DNA of 11,721 nt from positions 1-11,721 of the forward strand of contig JAISPY010000182.1 in assembly GCA_031274565.1 (NCBI GenBank), given 5' to 3'. The position numbers and the translations under genes were made by a program. The notes beneath the pieces are model-generated. The model was given only the letters and a program-made list of their open reading frames with translations. It was not told the origin of the DNA and did not search any database. The stretch is from Treponema sp. Its GTDB lineage: Bacteria; Spirochaetota; Spirochaetia; Treponematales; Breznakiellaceae. Below are positions 6,336 through 11,721 of the stretch, one piece after another; within the stretch, counting starts at the first letter, position 1; each line of letters begins with the position of its first letter.

Positions 6336-6789
6336 CGGCATGAAGATCATCGCGGTAAACCGCAAAGCCCGTCATGATTATACGGTGGATGATACCTACG
6401 AATGCGGCATAGCCCTCTTTGGCACCGAGGTGAAATCCTTTCGGGATGGTAAGATCTCCTTTCCCGACGCATGGGCGGAGGTGGCCGCCGGGGAGGTATG
6501 GCTCCGGTCCCTACGGATTGCGGAGAACCCCTTTGCTTCCTTATTCAACCATGACCCGGACCGAAAGAAGCGGCTGCTCCTCCATAAAGAAGAGATAAAA
6601 CGGCTCAGCCGTAAGGTAGAGGAAAAGGGCTACACCCTGATTCCCCTCTCGTTTTATTTTAAGCGGGGACGGGTTAAGGTGGAATTAGGGCTGTGCAAGG
6701 GCAAGAAAACCTACGATAAGCGGGCGGATATCCGGGAACGGGATGTGAAGCGGGATATAGCCCGGGAATTTCGCCGGGGTCTGCATTGA
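6328..6789 (+). CDS. smpB: SsrA-binding protein SmpB
   Basis: SmpB binds tmRNA (SsrA) and delivers it to ribosomes stalled on broken messages, so that the nascent chain is tagged and the ribosome released. The 153-residue protein has the family's usual length and order: KIIAVNRKARHDY near the N-terminus, GIALFGTEVKSFRDGK (27-42), the beta-barrel core, GLCKGKKTYDKR and a basic C-terminal tail of the kind that enters the mRNA channel. The start at 6328 has GGAGG six bases upstream, and it overlaps the end of the PEGA/SUMF1 gene by 8 bp, suggesting translational coupling. A second in-frame ATG at 6340 is less well placed. The tmRNA gene is not in this window. The gene converges with rbfA, 79 bp downstream. 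Confidence 0.96.
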   Translation: MSDGMKIIAVNRKARHDYTVDDTYECGIALFGTEVKSFRDGKISFPDAWAEVAAGEVWLRSLRIAENPFASLFNHDPDRKKRLLLHKEEIKRLSRKVEEKGYTLIPLSFYFKRGRVKVELGLCKGKKTYDKRADIRERDVKRDIAREFRRGLH

Positions 6790-6868
6790 GGGTTTCCGTA
6801 TCCCTCTCCCCCAGGAAACCGCGTAGAGGCTATTCCGGTTCCTGAGATGCCTTTCCAAGCCCAGGGTC
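6790..6868. other. Convergent intergenic region between smpB and rbfA
   Basis: The 79 bp hold weak dyads only: GGTTTCC (6791-6797) with GGAAACC (6814-6820), and CTGAGA (6842-6847) with TCTCAG (6867-6872), the latter touching the rbfA stop. Neither has a following T-run, so I do not call an intrinsic terminator. Confidence 0.5.
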
Positions 6869-7225
6869 TCAGTCCTCGCCGCTACTCAGGTTCTCGATCT
6901 TCTGGATCAATGCAAAGCCCTCCCGGATACCTGGATCCTCATGGAAACGAAGCCGAGGGGTTTGGCGTATGTGCATCTGCCCGGCAAGCTGGCTCTGTAT
7001 AAAACCTGCGGCGCTTTGCAGTCCCGCGATCCCTTTGAGCAGATTTTCCTTGGGTTTACAACTGGAGACATACACCTCAGCCCAGGCAAAGTCCCTGGAC
7101 ACCGAGACTCGGGTAATCGAAAGAAAGGGATGCACCCGGGGATCCTTGATTTTACCCCCCACAATGAGGCCGCCGATTTTTTCTTGGATAAGTCGTCCTA
7201 CCCGTTCTGTTCTATATTCCGACAT
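6869..7225 (-). CDS. rbfA: Ribosome-binding factor A
   Basis: RbfA binds the maturing 30S subunit and assists processing of the 16S rRNA 5' end; it is a cytoplasmic KH-like protein. The 118 residues match the family in length and pattern: RTERVGRLIQEKIGGLI at the N-terminus, KDPRVHPFLSITRVSVSRDFAWAEVYVS in the core, then QLAGQMHIRQTPRLRFHEDPGIREG near the end. In many bacteria rbfA sits between infB and truB; here neither is adjacent. It stands 154 bp downstream of the rlmI-like gene on the same strand. A candidate promoter at 7262-7234 lies directly before ATG 7225 and no strong ribosome-binding site is visible (only GAG five bases before the ATG), so it may be transcribed separately and translated from a very short leader. 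Confidence 0.93.
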   Translation of the reverse strand: MSEYRTERVGRLIQEKIGGLIVGGKIKDPRVHPFLSITRVSVSRDFAWAEVYVSSCKPKENLLKGIAGLQSAAGFIQSQLAGQMHIRQTPRLRFHEDPGIREGFALIQKIENLSSGED

Positions 7226-7233
7226 GGTAACTC

Positions 7234-7262
7234 AGTATAGCCCTTTGAGCCAAAATAGATAA
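7234..7262 (-). promoter_or_regulatory. Candidate rbfA promoter next to the start codon
   Basis: On the minus strand TTATCT (7262-7257), 17 bp and TATACT (7239-7234). The -10 is good and the -35 weak. The predicted transcription start near 7227 is two bases from ATG 7225. Confidence 0.45.
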
Positions 7263-7312
7263 GGGGGCATTGGCTTACGATCCGACATATCCCTGCTGTT
7301 TTCCGGTCTATA

Positions 7313-7390
7313 GGGTCTTGCGCCGCAATCCGCTATTTTCTTGGCGTCCGTGTTATGCGCCTACTCAGGGCAGCCGGCGCTACAAGACCC
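7313..7390. other. Long-range inverted repeat at the 3' end of the rlmI-like gene
   Basis: GGGTCTTGCGCCG (7313-7325) is the reverse complement of CGGCGC+AAGACCC (7375-7380 and 7384-7390), interrupted only by TAC at 7381-7383. The right arm covers the stop codon of the methyltransferase gene, and the enclosed segment is about 50 nt. It may form the 3' end of that message or insulate rbfA. No T-run follows on the minus strand, so it is not a standard terminator. Confidence 0.5.
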
Positions 7391-8702
7391 GGTAAAACCC
7401 GCATTTGAGGTACAGGGATTCATCATACCCTACCAGTATGGGATGATCCGGAGCTTGGTACCGAAAATCAAGCTGCACAAGCCGGCGTTCCGCATCCTGG
7501 GCAGCTTCCGCCACGATGCGCTTGAACCGATGCTCATCTACGGCCTGGCTGCAGGAACAGGTTACCAGGATGCCCCCCTTGTGGAGGAGCTTCAAGGCCC
7601 GGAGGTTAATTTCCTTATACCCTCGGAAAGCTCCTTCCAGGGAGGAATGGGTTTTAGCAAAAGCCGGGGGGTCGAGGATGATGAGATCAAACCGTTCCAT
7701 TCGATGCCGTTCATAGGTCCGCAGCAGGTCAAAAATATCCCCTTCCACCGGGATGATCCGGTCCGCTACCCCGTTGAGTTGGGCATTTTTCACCGCCAGG
7801 TGCAGCGCCTCAGGATCACTATCCGCCACATAAACCGATGCTGCGCCAAAACGGGCGGCATGAATACCGAAGCCCCCGGTGTAGGAACAGGCATCCAAAA
7901 TTCGAGCATCTGGAACGATCCATGGCTTGAGACGGCGGCGGTTTTCCTTTTGGTCCAGAAAATAGCCGGTCTTCTGTCCCTGTTCAAAGGATACCCCAAA
8001 GGGAAAGCCGTTTTCAAAGAGCAGGATCCCCCCTGGGGGGATGTTCCCTGCGATGGGTCCTTCCCGCAGGGGAAGCCCCTCCCGTTCCCGAAACAGGGCG
8101 CTGGATTTTTCGATGATCCCTTGGGGTATGCCCAAAGGACGAGGGCCTTTGCCCAAAACCTCTTCCAAGGCAGCCACAATGTCCCCCCGGCGGCTATCCA
8201 TGCCGTAACTGAGGAACTGCACCGAAAGCCAGGAGCGGGGCGGTCCCAGGGCAGATGCAACCATAGCAAAGCTGAGGGGCCGTTCTGAAAGGGAGGCTTC
8301 CACCGTTTCCAGGGGCCATCCAACAAAACGGTCGATGATGAGACCCGGGAGAAAATCCGCTTCACCAAAGACGATCCGGGCGGATTCCTGGTACAGGTCG
8401 TACCCGGTCCTGCGGGCGAGGGCTTCCCGAATCCGGCGTTTAAAAAAGCCCCTATCGATCCCTTCTTTAGAAGGACTGTATATCCGGGCGATTATTTTAG
8501 AGTGCGGGTTTACCAAGGCTCGGCCCAGATAGGTTTTTCCCGAACTTTCTACATCCGCCGTCTCCCCCGGTTCAAGCGTTGCAGGACCTTCGGGGCCGAG
8601 GATCTGGGCGACCTCGTTATCATAGACCCAGGGATGGCCCCCAACGATACGTCTTGCTTCTCCGGCTTTTAGAATGATGCGTTTCATAATGGTGCGTTTC
8701 AT
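7380..8702 (-). CDS. rlmI: RlmI-type class I SAM-dependent rRNA methyltransferase
   Basis: The protein is of the RlmI (YccW) family, whose E. coli member makes m5C1962 in 23S rRNA. From ATG 8702 it has 440 residues; the E. coli protein has just under 400. An N-terminal PUA-like RNA-binding domain starts with IILKAGEARRIVGGHPWVYDNEV (about 9-31, read in parts). A middle domain contains FLPGLIIDRF, and the C-terminal Rossmann fold has the SAM loop LDACSYTGGFG (269-279), acidic VADSD (292-296), the catalytic-site motif LDPPAF (343-348) and TCSCS (381-385) with candidate catalytic Cys. The exact target base is inferred from family membership. Two starts are possible because a 15-bp block is duplicated: ATG 8702 and ATG 8687; the latter matches family N-termini. 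No ribosome-binding site precedes either. Confidence 0.88.
   Translation of the reverse strand: MKRTIMKRIILKAGEARRIVGGHPWVYDNEVAQILGPEGPATLEPGETADVESSGKTYLGRALVNPHSKIIARIYSPSKEGIDRGFFKRRIREALARRTGYDLYQESARIVFGEADFLPGLIIDRFVGWPLETVEASLSERPLSFAMVASALGPPRSWLSVQFLSYGMDSRRGDIVAALEEVLGKGPRPLGIPQGIIEKSSALFREREGLPLREGPIAGNIPPGGILLFENGFPFGVSFEQGQKTGYFLDQKENRRRLKPWIVPDARILDACSYTGGFGIHAARFGAASVYVADSDPEALHLAVKNAQLNGVADRIIPVEGDIFDLLRTYERHRMERFDLIILDPPAFAKTHSSLEGAFRGYKEINLRALKLLHKGGILVTCSCSQAVDEHRFKRIVAEAAQDAERRLVQLDFRYQAPDHPILVGYDESLYLKCGFYRVL
8673..8702 (-). repeat. 15-bp tandem duplication carrying the start codon of the rlmI-like gene
   Basis: ATGAAACGCACCATT (8702-8688) is followed directly by ATGAAACGCATCATT (8687-8673), one mismatch in 15. 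The gene therefore begins MKRTI-MKRII and has two start codons in the same frame. A possible -10, TATAGT, occupies 8708-8703, directly against the first ATG, without a recognisable -35; a start of transcription near 8695 would leave only the second ATG usable. Confidence 0.8.
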
Positions 8703-9080
8703 ACTATAATTGTTTTATGGAGTCTCATGGATACAGCATACCGGAAAATCAGGGGTGCGTATAGGGTCCATAGGAAAACAGCGAAAACTCGTATGATTGG
8801 TGGTTTCGGTTTAGAAATGAAGAAAAGCATACGAAAATAAGGATAAGATTATACCCGTTTGGAGATCATGTTGGTTTTTTTAAAAAAATATGGTTTTTAG
8901 ACCTACCATGAGGTGTACTTGGCGCATATTCTTTATCGAAAATGAGTATTATTTATAGTAAGAAGTGTGCGGATCTGCATAGGGAAACGAATACGGGTAG
9001 AAACAAGGAAGTATACCCTAGGGTGGGAAGGATACGGTGCTACTACCAGGACCGCTATAGAGTACGGTGAGGAGTCATGG
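8703..9080. other. 378-bp intergenic region between divergent genes
   Basis: It separates the rlmI-like gene (minus) from the helical lipoprotein (plus). It contains a T7A7 block (8875-8888), which could act as an AT-rich upstream promoter element, a spaced inverted repeat TCGTATG (8789-8795) with CATACGA (8828-8834), and a possible plus-strand -10 TATAGT at 8954-8959 with only a weak -35. In-frame codons upstream of 9081 exist but look noncoding. I see no RNA gene. Confidence 0.5.
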
Positions 9081-10163
9081 ATGAAACATCCCCCTGGGAT
9101 GGGTAGTATTATAGGAATAGGTATTATCCTTTGCATGGCATCCTGCACCGGAGCGCCTCCAGCTATCCCGGATCTTCAAGAAGAAAGTTCCTCCGCAGTT
9201 CCCAGTGAAGCAGTCCAACAGACCTTGGCGAATGCGAAGGAGCGGGTAAAGCGTTTACGCAAACTGGCAGAGGATTTTGAAGGTCCCCACTATTATCCTG
9301 AGCTATGGAACAGCGCTGAATCCCGGTATACCCAGGCAGAGGCCCTCACCCCCGTAAATGAGCAAGAGTACGAAGATGCCATAAAAACCTACGACGCCCT
9401 GGGGGATACCTATGATGAAATCAGCTTACAAGCACTATCCCGGTATGCGGAAACCAGAAACCAGGCGGTTCAAAGGGCCCGGGAACGGGCGCTGGCGGCA
9501 GGGGCTCAAGAGGCGCTCCCTGAACAGATGGACACGGCGGATACGACTGCGGCGGAGGCCCAGCAGCACTATGAGGCAAAAGCCTATGACGCCTTTGCCC
9601 GGGAATCTGTTGCGGCGGAGGCGCTCTATAATTTACTGGAAACTGAAGCTGCGGCGCTGGGGCTTCGTTCGGAAATCGAAACGCAGGATCTGAGCCGGTT
9701 TGATCCTGATACCTTTGCCTCTGCGGAGGCAAGTATGGAACAGGCGGTTTCGGCTTATGCGGGGAAGGACATTGCCGCCGCACAAGAAGCCGCGGAAGCA
9801 GGACGCGCCCAATACGAGTCGGTGCTTGCCACCGCTTGGGAGGCCCGGGCAAGAGAACAGCAGCAGCGGGCGCTGGCCCTGCGGGATGAGGCATTGAACC
9901 TTAAAGCGCCTGTGGCGATGAAAGACGCTTATACCCAAGCGGATGCGGTTTATACCGAGGGTGAAAGCGCCATGAGCATCAAAGATTTTAAGCAGGCTCT
10001 GGAAGCCTTTACCCAAGCGGTTGACCAGTTCCTGATCATCCGGGATACTACCGCGAAAAAACGTCAGACCGCAGCGAAAGCCATAGAGACCGCCCAAGAT
10101 AAGATCGCCGACAGTGATAAGCGGGCAAAGAGCGCTCAAGCAAAGCTGGGAGGCATTCGGTGA
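9081..10163 (+). CDS. Helical-repeat lipoprotein (unnamed family)
   Basis: The 360-residue product begins with a lipoprotein signal, ending C-M-A-S-C with the lipidated Cys at residue 22. I chose ATG 9081 because AGGAG lies six bases upstream and the signal peptide follows at once; an earlier in-frame ATG at 8967 would put 38 charged residues before it. The mature part is almost all helix, rich in Ala, Glu and Gln with regularly placed Tyr. By eye it divides into about four degenerate modules, beginning near AKERVKRLRKLAEDF, RARERALAAG, LRSEIETQDLSRF and RALALRDEALNL. Each has the pattern of a helix, a short Pro/Phe-containing turn, A-x-x-x-Y helix, then a longer helix; this resembles the 75-residue unit of the next gene. 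TPR-like or spectrin-like folds are possible. It overlaps the next gene by 4 bp and is probably cotranslated. Inferred location: periplasmic face of a membrane. Confidence 0.85.
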   Translation: MKHPPGMGSIIGIGIILCMASCTGAPPAIPDLQEESSSAVPSEAVQQTLANAKERVKRLRKLAEDFEGPHYYPELWNSAESRYTQAEALTPVNEQEYEDAIKTYDALGDTYDEISLQALSRYAETRNQAVQRARERALAAGAQEALPEQMDTADTTAAEAQQHYEAKAYDAFARESVAAEALYNLLETEAAALGLRSEIETQDLSRFDPDTFASAEASMEQAVSAYAGKDIAAAQEAAEAGRAQYESVLATAWEARAREQQQRALALRDEALNLKAPVAMKDAYTQADAVYTEGESAMSIKDFKQALEAFTQAVDQFLIIRDTTAKKRQTAAKAIETAQDKIADSDKRAKSAQAKLGGIR

Positions 10164-11721
10164 ACCGGCTCATTCCCGCGGTACTCTGTAGTTTGGCCCT
10201 TGGTATGACTGGGGTATCCCTGGTCGCTGCGGCGCCGGATGGCAATCTGGTCAATAACGAGTATTTTTTAGAGAGTCTCCGGCTTGCGGGTTTAGCCCAA
10301 GAATGTTTTGAACAAGGGGATTATGATGCGGCTACCGCCTATGCCGAGGAAGCCCTGAAGTATGCGATACTTTCCGACGAGTATGTGGCGCGGCAACTCG
10401 ATATGCGGGAAGCGGATACAGCCCTCGCCGCAGCCAAGGAGCGGCTTGACTGGGCGACTTCGATTGGTGCGAAGACCCAATTCCCCGGCCCCTATAACCA
10501 AGCCAATTCCGCATATAATGACGCGGTAAAGGCCCGGTCCGGTGAGAAATGGAAGGATACGGTTACTGCGGCGAATAAGGCACAAGCTGCGGTGAAAGAA
10601 ATCGAGACGCTCAAGGCAAAAGAAGCGGATACGGCTCTGGCAGAGGCCAAGAAACGGCTCGACTGGGCAACGGCTATCGACGCGAAGACCCGCTTCCACG
10701 AACCTTATACCAAGGCGAGTACCGCTTATAGCGACGCGGTGAAGGCTAAAAACGCGAAAAACTGGACCGCTGCGGCGGCCGGGGTAGATAAGACCTTAGC
10801 AGCAGTGGCGGAGATTGAGAAGCTCTATGAAGCTCAGCAAGCAAAAGATGCGGAGGTATCCCTGGCTAAGGCAAAGGAACGGCTTGACTGGGCAACGGCT
10901 ATCGACGCAAAGAATCGTTTCCCGGAACCCTATACCAAGGCGAGTACCGCTTACAGCGATGCGGTGAAAGCCAAGAATGCGAAGAACTGGACGGAAGCCG
11001 GGGCAGCAGTAGATAAGGTATTGGCAGCGGTAGCGGAGATTGAGAAGCTCTATGAAGCCCAGCAAGCAAAAGATGCGGACGTATCCCTGGCTAAGGCGAA
11101 AGAACGGCTCGACTGGGCGACGGCTATCGACGCGAAGACCCGTTTCCCCGAACCTTATACCAAGGCAAGTACCGCTTACAGCGATGCGGTGAAAGCCAAG
11201 AACGCGAAGAACTGGACCGCTACGGCGGCCGGGGTAGATAAGACATTAGCAGCGGTGGCGGAGATTGAGAAGCTCTATGAAGCCCAGCAAGCAAAAGACA
11301 CGGACGTATCTTTGGTTAAGGCAAAAGAACGGCTCGACTGGGCGACGGCTATCGATGCGAAGAATCGTTTCCCCGAACCCTATACCAGGGCGAGTACCGC
11401 TTACAGCGATGCGGTGAAAGCCAAGACCGCGAAGAACTGGACGGAAGCCGGGGCAGCGGTAGATAAGGTACTGGCAGCGGTGGCGGAGATCGAGAAGCTC
11501 TATGAAGCCCAGCAAGCAAAAGATGCGGACGTATCCCTGGCTAAGGCGAAAGAACGGCTCGATTGGGCGACGGCTATCGACGCGAAAACCCGCTTCCCCG
11601 ACCCCTATACCAGGGCGAGTACCGCCTACAACGATGCGGTGAAAGCCAAGACCGCGAAAAACTGGACCGACGCGGCGGTCGGGGTAGACCAGACCCTGGC
11701 AGCGGTAGCGGAGATTGAAAA
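10160..11721 (+). CDS. Secreted tandem-repeat helical protein (open at the right edge)
   Basis: I do not recognise a named family. The start is GTG 10160, with GGGAGG (10148-10153) six bases upstream; the GTGA overlaps the stop of the lipoprotein gene. The reading frame stays open to the edge (520 codons). Residues 1-25 form a Sec signal peptide ending near V-A-A-A-P, so a signal peptidase I cut is likely. Residues about 36-78 look like one TPR-type helical hairpin (AGLAQECFEQGDYDAATAY). From residue 95 a tandem array follows, each unit starting RLDWAT, with Phe-Pro-x-Pro-Tyr, AxxAYxDAVKAK and a second Trp before a long Ala/Glu helix. The first unit is divergent (71 residues); the next are 75 residues each. 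The product should be a long periplasmic or surface rod. Two Trp per unit are notable. The C-terminal domain is outside the window. Confidence 0.88.
   Translation, partial: MNRLIPAVLCSLALGMTGVSLVAAAPDGNLVNNEYFLESLRLAGLAQECFEQGDYDAATAYAEEALKYAILSDEYVARQLDMREADTALAAAKERLDWATSIGAKTQFPGPYNQANSAYNDAVKARSGEKWKDTVTAANKAQAAVKEIETLKAKEADTALAEAKKRLDWATAIDAKTRFHEPYTKASTAYSDAVKAKNAKNWTAAAAGVDKTLAAVAEIEKLYEAQQAKDAEVSLAKAKERLDWATAIDAKNRFPEPYTKASTAYSDAVKAKNAKNWTEAGAAVDKVLAAVAEIEKLYEAQQAKDADVSLAKAKERLDWATAIDAKTRFPEPYTKASTAYSDAVKAKNAKNWTATAAGVDKTLAAVAEIEKLYEAQQAKDTDVSLVKAKERLDWATAIDAKNRFPEPYTRASTAYSDAVKAKTAKNWTEAGAAVDKVLAAVAEIEKLYEAQQAKDADVSLAKAKERLDWATAIDAKTRFPDPYTRASTAYNDAVKAKTAKNWTDAAVGVDQTLAAVAEIE
10442..11721 (+). 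repeat. 225-bp in-frame tandem repeat array, six units visible
   Basis: Units begin at the RLDW codons: 10442, 10655, 10880, 11105, 11330 and 11555; the last is cut by the window edge. Spacings are 213 bp and then four times 225 bp. Units 2, 4 and 6 share one version (AKTRF; GVDKTL or GVDQTL) and units 3 and 5 another (AKNRF; TEAGAAVDKVL), so the real period is 450 bp. Units 3 and 5 differ at 2 of 75 residues, units 2 and 4 at 5 of 75, adjacent units 3 and 4 at 8. Confidence 0.95.

Noticed and set aside
7341..8288. 315-codon plus-strand frame
   Set aside because: It is the antisense shadow of the rlmI-like methyltransferase, which has clear SAM-binding and catalytic motifs.
10292..11515. Several minus-strand frames of 89-135 codons that resemble each other
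   Set aside because: They recur only because they mirror the plus-strand tandem repeats; none has a plausible start region or an own domain.
10442..11721. Possible CRISPR or other noncoding repeat array
   Set aside because: Units are 225 bp, in frame, and differ mostly as coding sequence would; there are no short repeats with unique spacers.
1..11721. tRNA, rRNA or tmRNA genes
   Set aside because: I scanned the intergenic stretches for cloverleaf or rRNA-like sequence and for tmRNA near smpB and saw none; a covariance-model search would be needed to be certain.

Overview
The window looks like chromosomal DNA of a spirochaete, most likely a Treponema-type organism. The grounds are moderately high GC in the genes, several lipoproteins with relaxed spirochaete-style lipoboxes, a membrane protein joining PEGA and SUMF1 domains, and a helix-rich secreted repeat protein. 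The assignment is inferred from protein style, not from a database match. I see no rRNA, tRNA, insertion sequence or CRISPR array.

Layout from left to right. (1) 1-959, minus strand: the 5' part of an unrecognised lipoprotein gene that runs off the left edge. (2) 960-1733: a long, partly AT-rich intergenic region with candidate promoters, a run of nine G, several hairpins and short direct repeats. (3) 4688 down to 1734, minus strand: a compact operon of two tandem type I signal peptidase genes (the second has Thr where the catalytic Ser should be) followed by hemW, whose best start lies 95 bp inside the second peptidase gene. (4) 4785-6789, plus strand: a membrane-anchored PEGA/SUMF1-domain protein whose end overlaps smpB by 8 bp. 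The two opposed operons share overlapping promoters at 4728-4779, and the plus-strand promoter seems to start transcription at the ATG itself. (5) 8702 down to 6869, minus strand: an RlmI-type rRNA methyltransferase gene, then rbfA, which has its own candidate promoter. (6) 9081 to the right edge, plus strand: a helical lipoprotein overlapping by 4 bp (GTGA) a secreted protein built from 225-bp (75-residue) tandem repeats, still open at the window edge.

The middle genes are housekeeping functions of ribosome biogenesis and rescue (rbfA, rlmI, smpB) and protein export (two lepB). The ends are envelope and accessory genes. The most interesting part is the right-hand pair. The lipoprotein appears to consist of old, degenerate copies of the helical module that the next gene carries as young, nearly identical copies in an alternating A/B order (450-bp higher-order period). 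This suggests a coupled periplasmic or envelope structure whose length can change by recombination.
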